Shown here: piece by piece, positions 43,235 to 52,607 of the stretch
Layout: the number at the start of each line of letters is the position of its first letter
Numbering within the stretch: position 1 is the stretch's first letter
From: Clostridium sp. C2-6-12
GTDB taxonomy: Bacteria > Bacillota > Clostridia > Clostridiales > Clostridiaceae
Length of the DNA stretch: 64,000 nucleotides
Assembly: GCF_009928485.1 (NCBI RefSeq)
Contig: NZ_JAABNP010000026.1
Location: 1-64,000, forward strand
Direction of reading: 5' to 3'
Notes under the pieces: model-generated
What the model was told of the DNA's origin: nothing
What the model saw: only the letters and a program-made list of their open reading frames with translations
Databases searched by the model: none
Position numbers and translations under genes: made by a program

Positions 43235-43816
43235 ATGAATAGCTTAAAAAAATATGTATTTGAGAGTATAAAAGCAGAAATTTTATCATGGAATAATGAC
43301 GTGATTAAGGATATTTACGTTATATCATTATATATTTCAAATTCAGAAGATGATCCGAGAAGGCCAATGATTACACTTGGATATAACACCATGGAGCAAT
43401 ATGAAAGTTCATTAGAAGATGCATCTGATAATGCAGAAGCAAAATGGAATTTTGCATTTTGGTTGCAAAATGAAGAATTAATTATTGGTGACAATTGGGG
43501 AGAAAATTTAGAAGATGGCGAAAGGATAAGCCAGTGGATTAAGGAAAATAATTTATATTATTCAGATGAGGAAGAGGACGAAGATTTTGATAAAGCGTTA
43601 AAACTAGGTGATGAAATAACTAGCAGATTTGTGGAACTATGTGTTGAAGTGGTTAAAGAGCTCCATGAAGAAGGCATAATTGAACAAAAATTTGGAAAAG
43701 CTCTACCTTTAATAATACATGAACTTGAATATTATGATTTAATTGCAGAACAAAACAAGAGAGCTAATCCTGAAGAACTTATTAATGAATTTGAAGATTG
43801 GATTTTAAAAATGTAA
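43235..43816 (+). CDS. acidic hypothetical protein, DUF4303-like or immunity-type
   Basis: A 193-residue acidic protein with ISNSEDDPRRPMITLGYNTM near residue 35, WNFAFWLQNEELIIG, and an acidic run DEEEDEDFD. The DDPRRP...GYNT element recurs in proteins near toxin-immunity loci. AGGAGG precedes ATG 43235. Cytoplasmic. Confidence 0.55.
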   Translation: MNSLKKYVFESIKAEILSWNNDVIKDIYVISLYISNSEDDPRRPMITLGYNTMEQYESSLEDASDNAEAKWNFAFWLQNEELIIGDNWGENLEDGERISQWIKENNLYYSDEEEDEDFDKALKLGDEITSRFVELCVEVVKELHEEGIIEQKFGKALPLIIHELEYYDLIAEQNKRANPEELINEFEDWILKM

Positions 43817-43927
43817 ATTAGGGAAAAAGATGATATGAAAAAATAAGTAGCAATAAGGAAATGAAATAAAGGGACTTGGTGGCAAAGTAAGAGGTTTTGA
43901 TGAAGAGATTTAGTATAAGGGTAAATA

Positions 43928-44206
43928 TTTAAGGGGATTAAGTTAACGGAAGAAGAAAGAAATGCTTATTTAGATGAATTAAGTGGTGATGTATGCAGGA
44001 TGGGGGGATATCCTATCTCTGTTCAATATGATCCAAGGGAAAAGAAAGAACTAAGAACTTTTGATACTTTGCTGCTTCAACTTGATTGCGAAGATGAGTG
44101 TGACTTAATGTTTGGAGATGGCGGAATAGCTAACTTTTTTATAAATGAAGAGGATTTAAAGAAACTTGATTTTAGAAAGGTATTATATAATTGGGATTGT
44201 TGTTAA
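43928..44206 (+). pseudogene. DUF1963 (YwqG-like) C-terminal remnant
   Basis: An in-frame segment LTEEERNAYLDELSGDVCRM runs into GGYPISVQYDP, LLLQLDCEDECDLMFGDGG, FFINEEDL and FRKVLYNWDCC, which match the C-terminal half of DUF1963/YwqG proteins. The N-terminal ~150 residues are missing and an in-frame TAA lies upstream. ATG 44000 could still give a 68-residue product. Confidence 0.6.
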
Positions 44207-44233
44207 AGATTATTAAATAGCGGAGGAATTAAG

Positions 44234-44281
44234 ATGGGAGATAATTTTATATATGAACAAGGAAAGTTTTTTACAATGTAG
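44234..44281 (+). pseudogene. 15-codon gene start with strong RBS
   Basis: CGGAGGAAT lies eight bases before ATG 44234; the frame reads MGDNFIYEQGKFFTM and then TAG. Looks like the surviving beginning of a lost gene. The rest of 44282-44434 is AT-rich and shows no gene. Confidence 0.4.
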
Positions 44282-44434
44282 AAATTTGATAAAATTCCAT
44301 TATTAGTATATAATCATATTTAAGGTTAAAATGAAAGAATTATATTTTTAACTATAATTTGATTTAATACAAGTGATTGTATTATAACTTTCACAATTAA
44401 CAATAATATTATTATTTACTAGGGGGAAGTTTAA

Positions 44435-45682
44435 ATGATAAGCAAAAAAATTAGTAAAGTATTAGGAACAGCTTTTGGTGTTATGGGATTAATGTTAGCT
44501 GTAGGAATTTTAGAAGTACCAGCATGTGCAGAAGACAATTTAGCAAGTTCCACTAAAGTAGAAAGTACAACTTCTGCTGGAGTTACTTATAAAGATTATT
44601 TTGTAAATGTAAATAAAACTATGGAGCAGAATGGATTAAAAGTAACTCTAGAGAAGGTAGTGGCAACAAAACATAAATTAAAAGCAGTAATTAAGATTGA
44701 AAGTCCTAAGGCTTTTGATACACAAAAAAGTGATAATTCAATAATTCAGCTCTTATATGGTGAAAACAACTTTGGGGGAGAGGGTACTTCGTTTGATTCT
44801 ATAGATGATAAAACTATGATAATGACTATAGAAAAGGAGCTTAGAGAAGGCGAATTTCCGCAAAAGGGTGAATTAAGATTAGATGTTGTATATCCAAAAT
44901 ATAAAGTTAATATAGGAATGGATGCAAATGTAGACTTTTCAGAAGGATTTAATAATGTAATTGATAAAGATATTGAAGCAAAAATATCAGAATTCGATTG
45001 TACATTAAAGAAATTAGAATCTGACATTTTGGGAACTTCGGTTACTTATACAGAACCTGCAAAAGAACATGATGACAGATTTATAAATTCATCATTAATA
45101 TTAAAAGCTGGAGATAAAATGTATAAACTAAGTTCTTCTGGAAGTTCTTCTGATGATAAAGAAACAAAAGGAAACTATGAATCAAAGGCATTAGTTTATG
45201 ATAAACTTAAAGATCAAAAGGATATGAGTCTAATACCGTTAACTTCAAATATAACTTGGGCTGAGATTAGAAAAAATAATGAAGGGAATAAAGGAAACGA
45301 AACTGAAAGCAAAGTAACAACTGCTGATGTAAGTTATGCAAAATATTTTAACTTTTCTGATGGAACTAAAGGGGAAATAACCAATATAGAAAGAAACGAT
45401 AATAGTGTGAAGTTATATTGTAAAGCTGCTTCTGAAAAGGCAAGCCTATTATTGGCAAGTAATATGAGAATGTATTATAAATTTGGAGAAGATACAACTA
45501 ATTATTCATATTATGATGGTGATAAATACATGAGTTTTTACAAAGATCCCAAAGAAGCATTTGGATATATTGTTGAATTTGATAATGTAGAAAAAGATAA
45601 AGTTTTAGAGTTAAGTGTTGATAGTAATATAAAACTAATAGACAGATACAAAGTAGGCCAAGAAATAAAATTACCTAAATAA
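44435..45682 (+). CDS. secreted DUF4179-like protein
   Basis: A 415-residue exported protein: signal peptide KVLGTAFGVMGLMLAVGILE with likely cleavage near ACAED, then two beta-rich domains (VNVNKTMEQNGLKVTLEKVV is typical of the DUF4179/DUF5643 ectodomain found on anti-sigma factors). No transmembrane or sigma-binding part is present, so this is the ectodomain as a free secreted protein. A Ser/Lys-rich linker separates the halves. GGGGGAAG precedes ATG 44435. Function unknown. Confidence 0.7.
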   Translation: MISKKISKVLGTAFGVMGLMLAVGILEVPACAEDNLASSTKVESTTSAGVTYKDYFVNVNKTMEQNGLKVTLEKVVATKHKLKAVIKIESPKAFDTQKSDNSIIQLLYGENNFGGEGTSFDSIDDKTMIMTIEKELREGEFPQKGELRLDVVYPKYKVNIGMDANVDFSEGFNNVIDKDIEAKISEFDCTLKKLESDILGTSVTYTEPAKEHDDRFINSSLILKAGDKMYKLSSSGSSSDDKETKGNYESKALVYDKLKDQKDMSLIPLTSNITWAEIRKNNEGNKGNETESKVTTADVSYAKYFNFSDGTKGEITNIERNDNSVKLYCKAASEKASLLLASNMRMYYKFGEDTTNYSYYDGDKYMSFYKDPKEAFGYIVEFDNVEKDKVLELSVDSNIKLIDRYKVGQEIKLPK

Positions 45683-45711
45683 AATATTCGATTTAACTTA
45701 AAATTACTAAT

Positions 45712-45750
45712 GAAGGAATTGCCGCTTTTAGGTAATTCCTTATGTTTTTA
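45712..45750 (+). terminator. Rho-independent terminator
   Basis: AAGGAATT pairs with AATTCCTT, followed by ATGTTTTTA. Confidence 0.65.
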
Positions 45751-45850
45751 TAAGGCAAAATATTAAAAAATGTACATTAATTATTTTCTATTGATTTATG
45801 CTATAATCATATGACACCTTAATTCAACAGTTTTTTATTTGGAGGAACAA

Positions 45851-46459
45851 ATGAATAAAGAAAAGATTAAACTAATTAACGATGATTATGGTCCTGTTCT
45901 TAAGATAATTGAATGTTTATATAAAGAGAAGAAAGAATTACTTATAGCTATCGATGGTAGATGTGGAGGGGGTAAGAGTACCTTAGGTAAAATAATACAA
46001 GAAAGCTTTAACTGCAATATCTTTCATATGGATGATTTCTTTCTGCCTCTTGAAATGAGAACTACAGAACGATTGACTGAAGCGGGTGGAAATGTACATT
46101 ATGAGCGATTTAAAGAGGAAGTATTAATTCCACTTAAAAATCAAGAACAAGTAATTTATAAGAGATATCTATGCAAAAATTGGGCTTTTGATCAACCTAT
46201 TAAATTTGAGAGAAAATCTTTAAATATAGTTGAAGGAAGTTATAGTCTACATCCTACACTTAGAGGGTACTATGATTACAAAATTTTTATAGATGTTGCT
46301 GAAAATGTTCAGCATGAACGTATTCTTAAACGAAATGGAAAAGAAAAATTTCAAGATTTTTTAAATAAATGGATTCCTATGGAGGAGTATTATTTTAAAG
46401 AATTGAGCATTAAGAGTCATTGTGATTTAATTGTAGAGACTGGTAGTATAAACAAATAA
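45851..46459 (+). CDS. uridine kinase-like P-loop kinase
   Basis: A 202-residue P-loop kinase. Walker A is IDGRCGGGKST near residues 34-44; FHMDDFFLPLEMRT gives the substrate-binding Asp pair of the uridine kinase/phosphoribulokinase group; VEGSYSLHPTLRGYYDYKIF supplies the Walker-B-like region. The substrate may be a nucleoside or another small alcohol. ATG 45851 follows TTGGAGG. Confidence 0.8.
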   Translation: MNKEKIKLINDDYGPVLKIIECLYKEKKELLIAIDGRCGGGKSTLGKIIQESFNCNIFHMDDFFLPLEMRTTERLTEAGGNVHYERFKEEVLIPLKNQEQVIYKRYLCKNWAFDQPIKFERKSLNIVEGSYSLHPTLRGYYDYKIFIDVAENVQHERILKRNGKEKFQDFLNKWIPMEEYYFKELSIKSHCDLIVETGSINK

Positions 46460-46526
46460 ACAATTAATTGGTAAAAATACATGCTATAGGATAGATAATA
46501 AAAATAGTAGAAGGAGTGTTAAGAAG

Positions 46527-47666
46527 TTGAGAGAGTCAGTATTATTAGCTAATATGATTCAAGAAATAAGGTCATCAATGAATGGAATTCTTACAGCTAT
46601 GGAAATTTTGAAAATAGATTGTGTTAATGAAAAAGAAAGAAAATCTATTGAAATTTTAAATGAGTCATCTAATGCTCTGCTAAATGTAATAAATAATTTA
46701 TCTGATATTTCAAAAATGGAATCAAGACTCCTTCAAGATAATAATGAGCTTTTTCACTTAAAAGAAACTATAAACGAAATTTATAATAGTCTTTTAATAT
46801 CAGGAAATTCTAAAGGTCTAGAGGTAAGTTACTATTTTGATCCTAATATTGACTTTGAAATTATTGGAGATAAGTTAAGGCTAAAAGCAATTTTAAATAA
46901 TTTAATAAGTAATGCAGTTAATTTTACAGATGAAGGATTTGTATCCTTTAGGATAAAGTTAATATCAGATGAAAATATGAGACAAAAAATAGAATTTAGA
47001 ATAAAGAGTTCAGAAATCGGCATAGATGAGAAAATTAAAGAAAAAATATTAAATGATTTTGACCAGTATAAATTATTTAATGGTGAAAAGGATGAAGACT
47101 CAAGAATGGAACTTGCAATTGTAAAGGAGTTTGCAGCTTCAATGAATGGAGACATATGCTTTGAGAGCAGTGCTGGGAAAGGTTCTGTATTTATTTTTAC
47201 TTGTGAATTTGAAAAATCCGAAAAGGAAATCCATAATTTAAAAGAAATTAATATAATAAAAGAGGAAGAAGTTATTAACAAGGTAGAGCGGGATGAAGTT
47301 ATTTTATGTGTTGAAGATAATTTGATTAATCAAGAAGTAATGCAGGGAATAATTAGAAATAAAGGCTTTAGATATATTCCAGCATATAATGGAAATGAAG
47401 CATTAAACATTTTGAAAAACAATAAGATTGATTTAATCTTAATGGATATACAAATGCCAGAATTAAATGGTTTTGAGACAACTAAAATTATAAGAGACGA
47501 AGAATTTGGACCAAAGCATATACCGATTATAGCCATGACAGCATATGCTATGCGTGAAGATAAAGATAAGTGCATACAGGCACATATGGATGATTATATA
47601 GTTAAACCATTTGAAATAGAGAAGCTATATGAAATTATTGAAGCACATTTAGGAAAAAAGAATTAA
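46527..47666 (+). CDS. pseudo-histidine kinase fused to receiver domain
   Basis: A 379-residue cytoplasmic protein. The dimerisation helix matches hybrid kinases, but the phospho-acceptor His is replaced by Gln12 (LLANMIQEIRSSMNG instead of LANMSHEIRTPMNG). In the ATPase domain the N box LNNLISNAVNFT is kept, but G1 is SSEIGI and the G2 loop is SRMELAIVK, so ATP binding and catalysis are probably lost. The C-terminal receiver is intact: VILCVEDN, Asp in LILMDIQMPELNG, AMTAYAM and VKPFE. It may act as a phospho-acceptor or allosteric partner. The next gene is a Cache sensor kinase without a receiver. TTG 46527 follows AAGGAGTG. Confidence 0.8.
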   Translation: MRESVLLANMIQEIRSSMNGILTAMEILKIDCVNEKERKSIEILNESSNALLNVINNLSDISKMESRLLQDNNELFHLKETINEIYNSLLISGNSKGLEVSYYFDPNIDFEIIGDKLRLKAILNNLISNAVNFTDEGFVSFRIKLISDENMRQKIEFRIKSSEIGIDEKIKEKILNDFDQYKLFNGEKDEDSRMELAIVKEFAASMNGDICFESSAGKGSVFIFTCEFEKSEKEIHNLKEINIIKEEEVINKVERDEVILCVEDNLINQEVMQGIIRNKGFRYIPAYNGNEALNILKNNKIDLILMDIQMPELNGFETTKIIRDEEFGPKHIPIIAMTAYAMREDKDKCIQAHMDDYIVKPFEIEKLYEIIEAHLGKKN

Positions 47667-47783
47667 GTTTAATATGTGGTTTTGCAAGAAAGATATAGAT
47701 AAGTATGGAGCCTATATTTTATGTGAATTTCATACTCAAAATTATAGTTATTTGTAAAACTAGGGTGTGGAGTGGGTTATAAA

Positions 47784-49787
47784 ATGAGAAACAAGGTAAA
47801 TTCATTAAAAAATATGATTATTAGTACTTTTATTATTATTTCTGTTTTTATAACAATTTTTATAGGATATATTTCATTTTCTGAATCTAACAAAGTGGTG
47901 GAAAATAGTGTTAAAAAGATTGAAGATGATTCTGCTAGAGAAATATTAAATAAAGTAGATCAATTTGTTAATACACCTTTAGGTATAAATGAATCTAACT
48001 ATAATTTAATTAATAATGACATAGTGAATATATACCACAATAGGGAACGTGAAATATATTTTTCAGGAGTGCTAAAAGCAAGTTTGGATAATATATATAG
48101 CTTTAGTTATGGGACAGAAAAGGGTGAATATTATGGAGCTCGAAGAAATGCAGAAGGAAAGATAGAGATTATGAGAAGTGACGCACAAACAAATGGAGAT
48201 TCGTGTTATTACTCATTAAATAATGATTTGACAGCAGGGGAGCTTGTACAAAATTTCGGTAAATTTGATCCTAGAACAAGAGATTGGTATATAATTGCAA
48301 AAGAAAATAAAAAGCCTATATTTTCTAATGTTTATGAACATTTTGTAATGAAAGACTTAGCTATTACAGCAGCATATCCGATTTATGATAATGAAGGTAT
48401 TTTAAAAGGTGTATTAGGAACCCACGTAACTCTTTCAAAAATAAATACATATTTAAACGAAATTTTGAAAGATAAAATTGGCGCTGCATACATTATAGAA
48501 AGAAGTTCTGGGCAGGTTGTTGCGAACTCCCTTGAAAAACCTAACTTTGTAACTACTGCCAATGATCAAATAAGAGGAATAAAAATAGATGAAATAGATG
48601 ATAACTATATTAAAGAAGCATATTTAGATTACAAAAATAATTCAAAAGATAAATTTATAGTAAATATAGATTATGATAAGCTACATATAAAAGTGAGTGA
48701 ATATAAAAAAGAAGGTTTAGATTGGTTAATTATAACCTCACTTCCTGAAAGTCAGTTTACAAGCAAAATGTCAAAAAATATTTACAATTTTATATATGCA
48801 AGTATGGTTATTTTGACTATTTGTATAATGCTTTGGATAAAAAGAACTGATCATTTAGTAAAACCAATAAATGATCTTATAAAAATAACAGAAAAATTTT
48901 CACAAGGTGATTTATCAGAAAGAGCAGAGATTATTAAAAATGATGAGATAGGTGAATTATCACGGGCATTTAATAATATGGCAGAAAAGCTATGCATATT
49001 AATATCTGACCTTAAACGTAAAAAAATTGAAATGGAACAAACTAATAAAGAGTTGCATGCAGCTAAAATAGAAGCTGAGGAAGCTAATAAAGCAAAAAGT
49101 CAATTCCTTGCTAATATGAGTCATGAAATAAGAACACCAATGAATGGAATCATTGGCATGACTGATTTAGTATTATTGTCTGAATTGAAAGTGGAACAAA
49201 AGAAAATGATTAGTTTAGTGAAAGAATCGTCTAAGGATTTACTTGAAATTATTAATGATATACTTGACTTATCTAAAATAGAAGCTGGAAAAGTTGAACT
49301 TTCACCAGAATGGATTTATATGGAAAGTCTGATTAATAGAACAGAAAATTTCTATGCACCTTTGGCCTACAATAAAAATATAAATTTTAAAATAGAAGTA
49401 CAAGATAATGTTCCAGAACGGATATTTGTAGATACACTTAGATTAAATCAAATAATTGCTAATCTTCTAGGAAATGCTATTAAATTTACAAACAAGGGTG
49501 AAATTAGGCTGACTATCCAAAAGAGTAAATCTTCTGGAAACAGAGTTCTTTTAAGATTTTCAGTACATGATACAGGTATTGGAATGGAAAAAGAAGATAT
49601 TCCAAAACTTTTTAACTATTTTACTCAACTTGATGATAGTAATACAAAAAGGTTTCCAGGAACTGGATTGGGACTTGCTATATCAAAACAATTAGTAGAA
49701 CTTATGGGTGGCGAAATACATGTTGACAGTGAACTAGGGAAAGGAAGTATATTTTATTTTACAGTTTGGATTGAAGTTGAAAATTAA
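47784..49787 (+). CDS. Cache-HAMP sensor histidine kinase
   Basis: A 667-residue membrane kinase. TM1 is near residues 8-28 (IISTFIIISVFITIFIGYI), an extracellular double-Cache sensor covers about 35-330 (FDPRTRDWYIIAKENKKPIF), TM2 is near 333-350, then HAMP, a coiled coil, HisKA with the active His in FLANMSHEIRTPMNG, and HATPase_c with NLLGNAIKFTN, DTGIGM and GTGLGLAISK. There is no receiver. The preceding gene supplies a receiver on a dead kinase, so the two may form a split phosphorelay. ATG 47784 follows GTGGAGTGG. Confidence 0.9.
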   Translation: MRNKVNSLKNMIISTFIIISVFITIFIGYISFSESNKVVENSVKKIEDDSAREILNKVDQFVNTPLGINESNYNLINNDIVNIYHNREREIYFSGVLKASLDNIYSFSYGTEKGEYYGARRNAEGKIEIMRSDAQTNGDSCYYSLNNDLTAGELVQNFGKFDPRTRDWYIIAKENKKPIFSNVYEHFVMKDLAITAAYPIYDNEGILKGVLGTHVTLSKINTYLNEILKDKIGAAYIIERSSGQVVANSLEKPNFVTTANDQIRGIKIDEIDDNYIKEAYLDYKNNSKDKFIVNIDYDKLHIKVSEYKKEGLDWLIITSLPESQFTSKMSKNIYNFIYASMVILTICIMLWIKRTDHLVKPINDLIKITEKFSQGDLSERAEIIKNDEIGELSRAFNNMAEKLCILISDLKRKKIEMEQTNKELHAAKIEAEEANKAKSQFLANMSHEIRTPMNGIIGMTDLVLLSELKVEQKKMISLVKESSKDLLEIINDILDLSKIEAGKVELSPEWIYMESLINRTENFYAPLAYNKNINFKIEVQDNVPERIFVDTLRLNQIIANLLGNAIKFTNKGEIRLTIQKSKSSGNRVLLRFSVHDTGIGMEKEDIPKLFNYFTQLDDSNTKRFPGTGLGLAISKQLVELMGGEIHVDSELGKGSIFYFTVWIEVEN

Positions 49788-49825
49788 GAAGCGAAATAGT
49801 ACTCAATTTAAATAAATATAGCTAT

Positions 49826-49857
49826 AAAACAGTGCTCAATAGAGCACTGTTTTATTT
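49826..49857 (+). terminator. Rho-independent terminator
   Basis: AAAACAGTGCTC pairs perfectly with GAGCACTGTTTT, then ATTTT. Between here and 50020 I see only AT-rich sequence. Confidence 0.85.
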
Positions 49858-50020
49858 TGGGAATCAAAAGTAAAATAATAATAATTTATTAAAATATTAA
49901 TAAAAATTCAGTATAAATACAATTTTTAATTTGAAATAAGTAATATTTATATGTATTAAGTCGAATTATAAGCAAAAATGCAGTATAAATTAAATTGAAC
50001 CACTAGGAATACAATGATAT

Positions 50021-50048
50021 TATTTATGTAACGAGCGTTATATAAATA
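50021..50048 (+). promoter_or_regulatory. 28-bp palindromic operator, TetR type
   Basis: TATTTATGTAACG and CGTTATATAAATA around a central AG: 13-bp arms with a single mismatch, about 90 bases before a TetR-family gene. Very likely its own operator. Confidence 0.65.
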
Positions 50049-50139
50049 ATTATATTATTATATGTAATAATACTAAAAATATTAACTATTATGCTCCATA
50101 TGGGAAATTAATTGAAATTAATTGAAGGTGGTTATTGTT

Positions 50140-50721
50140 TTGGAAAACACAACAAGTGATAAAATATTTTATACATCCTTTAGACTTTTTTTAGAAAATG
50201 GATATGAAGCTACGAATATTAGAGATATTTGCAAGGAAGTTGGAGTTAAAGCATCTACAATTTATTTTTACTATAAATCAAAGCAGGATTTATTTTTCTA
50301 TATTTATGATGATATTCGTAATGATTACTTAACTCATCTTCTTAGTATTGAGAAACTAAACAACGATAGCTCACTAAAGGATAAGTTATATTTATTATTA
50401 ATAATGAAGATAAATTATTACATGAAGGATATGTCAAGAAGAAAGTTTGTTTTAAGGTGTCATTTATTTCCGCCTGAAGAAATATCAAATATTATTCGGG
50501 AAAAATATAAATTTTATTCAAATGAAGAAAATAAAATTATGTTAGATATTATGGGGATTAAATCATTTGATAATAAATCTACAAATGAAGAAGTAGAGAG
50601 TCTTTTACTAAAGTGCAAAAAGCTAGAAGATCACTTGGTGCATGAAATGATGATATATAATACAAAAATATGTGATGAAGCTATAAGTAAGCTATGGGAT
50701 ATATATTTTGAATTGATTTAG
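50140..50721 (+). CDS. TetR/AcrR family transcriptional regulator
   Basis: A 193-residue regulator with the N-terminal HTH (FYTSFRLFLENGYEATNIRD then ICKEVGVKASTIYFYYKSKQ) and a helical effector domain with a Cys-containing C-terminus. TTG 50140 is chosen because GAAGGTGG is correctly spaced; the TTG at 50122 overlaps it. It precedes the c-di-GMP enzyme gene and may regulate it. Confidence 0.8.
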   Translation: MENTTSDKIFYTSFRLFLENGYEATNIRDICKEVGVKASTIYFYYKSKQDLFFYIYDDIRNDYLTHLLSIEKLNNDSSLKDKLYLLLIMKINYYMKDMSRRKFVLRCHLFPPEEISNIIREKYKFYSNEENKIMLDIMGIKSFDNKSTNEEVESLLLKCKKLEDHLVHEMMIYNTKICDEAISKLWDIYFELI

Positions 50722-50884
50722 CAATTAAAAACATAATTCTGATAAATGTATAGGTTGTAATATATTAGTCAATATTTAGATGGTTTAATAGCTGAATATA
50801 TGAAAGAATTAAATTATATTAATAAATATTGAGTATAGTGGTAAAAATTCAAATATATCATTGAAGGAGAGTAGATAAATTTTT

Positions 50885-52588
50885 ATGAAAATTGAAAATA
50901 ATAATTTGTATTATATAGATATATTTCAAAAATATAAACAAGCGGTTGATGAAGCAAACATAGCAGTTTGGGAGTGGGATCTTAAAGGTAAAAAACTTTT
51001 CATGTCTCCTGCATGGAAGAAAATAACACAATATGAATTAGATACTTTTGATGACTTGCTTGAATGTATTGAAAAGCTTGCCATATATGAAGACAGAGAA
51101 AGTGCTATAAATGACTTGAATTTTTTTATTGAAGGTAAAGTATCCAGCTATAAAAGTGAATTTAGAATTGTCTCAAGAACAGATGAGAAAAAGTGGATAT
51201 CTATTAAAGGGAATAGCTTAAAAGATTCAAATGGACAAGTAATAGGAGTATTTGGAACAGCAAGTGATATTACTGAAGAAAAAGAGAGTAATAAGGTATT
51301 AGTCGAGAGTATGTATTATGATTTCCTTACTAAACTACCCAATAGAGAATTGTTTTTAATGGATAGTAGAAAACTTTTAAATAAGGCAATAAATCTAAAT
51401 CAACAAGGAGCAATGGTATTGATAGATTTAGATAATTTTAAAGCTATTAATGATACATTAGGTCATGACTATGGTGATTTAATGTTAAAAGTATTTTCTC
51501 AGTTATTGAGTATTTGTGCAAAAGATTATGGAGATTTATATAGAGTTGGCGGAGATGAATTTATAATACTCATTGAAAAGGTAGAATCTATAGAAAAATT
51601 GAAAGAATTATGTAGTATTATAATGGACTACTGTAAAAAACCATTTGAACTGAATGAAAAACAATTATATATGACAACAAGTATAGGTATATCAATTTTT
51701 CCACAAGATAGTTCTGACATGAATGATTTATTGAAATTTTCGGATTTAGCCATGTTTAAGTCTAAAGCTGATGGAAAAAATAAATATACTTTTTTTGAAC
51801 AATCACTTAGCAAATCATATATAAGAAAAACAATAATAGAAAATGAATTAAAGGAGTCAATAAAAAATAATGAGTTATCTATTGTGTACCAACCACAAAT
51901 TGATGCTAAAGAAAATAGAATAGTTGCCTTTGAGGCTCTATTAAGATGGAATAATGAAAAACTGGGTTTCGTATCACCAGCAGAATTTATACCTATTGCC
52001 GAAAAAACAGGAATTATTGTAGACATAGGAGATTGGGTATTAGAAAATGTATGTAAAAAAATTCGTGAGTTTAAGGATAAAAATTATCAATTTAGTAATA
52101 TAGCAATTAATGTTTCATCCATTCAAATAAGAGAAGCAAATTTTAAAGATAAGATAATAAAAAGTTGCGAAGAAAATAAAATTCCTTTTAATTTACTTGA
52201 AATAGAAGTCACAGAAACCGCTTTAATTGAATTAAATAAAGAAAAAATTTCAGACTTATATGATCTTATAAAAAAAGATATAAATATTTCAATTGATGAT
52301 TTTGGAACTGGATATTCTTCCTTAAGTTATTTGACAGTACTACCTATTAATACATTGAAAATAGATAAGCCGTTTATTGATAATATTGAAGATGAAAAAA
52401 ATAGAGCAGTAATAGAGTGTATATTGAATTTATCAAAAAGATTGAAATATAAAGTCATAGCAGAAGGTGTAGAGGTTAAGGAACAACTTAAAATATTGAT
52501 GAATTTGGGATGTAATATAATTCAAGGATATTATTTTAGCAAGCCGGTCTGTGAAGAAGAACTTGAAAAGATGTTACAAAATAACTGA
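50885..52588 (+). CDS. PAS-GGDEF-EAL c-di-GMP protein
   Basis: A 567-residue cytoplasmic protein. A PAS domain covers residues 10-135 (AVWEWDLKGKKLFMSPAWKK). The GGDEF domain has the intact active site RVGGDEFIIL and the EAL domain has FEALLRW, DDFGTGYSSLSYL and AEGVEVKEQL, so both synthesis and breakdown of c-di-GMP are possible. No RxxD I-site is obvious near the GGDEF. AGGAGAG lies 13 bases before ATG 50885. The PAS hybrid kinase gene starts 20 bases after its stop, so the two form an operon. Confidence 0.9.
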   Translation: MKIENNNLYYIDIFQKYKQAVDEANIAVWEWDLKGKKLFMSPAWKKITQYELDTFDDLLECIEKLAIYEDRESAINDLNFFIEGKVSSYKSEFRIVSRTDEKKWISIKGNSLKDSNGQVIGVFGTASDITEEKESNKVLVESMYYDFLTKLPNRELFLMDSRKLLNKAINLNQQGAMVLIDLDNFKAINDTLGHDYGDLMLKVFSQLLSICAKDYGDLYRVGGDEFIILIEKVESIEKLKELCSIIMDYCKKPFELNEKQLYMTTSIGISIFPQDSSDMNDLLKFSDLAMFKSKADGKNKYTFFEQSLSKSYIRKTIIENELKESIKNNELSIVYQPQIDAKENRIVAFEALLRWNNEKLGFVSPAEFIPIAEKTGIIVDIGDWVLENVCKKIREFKDKNYQFSNIAINVSSIQIREANFKDKIIKSCEENKIPFNLLEIEVTETALIELNKEKISDLYDLIKKDINISIDDFGTGYSSLSYLTVLPINTLKIDKPFIDNIEDEKNRAVIECILNLSKRLKYKVIAEGVEVKEQLKILMNLGCNIIQGYYFSKPVCEEELEKMLQNN

Positions 52589-52607
52589 CATTAAGGAGTG
52601 GAAATCA

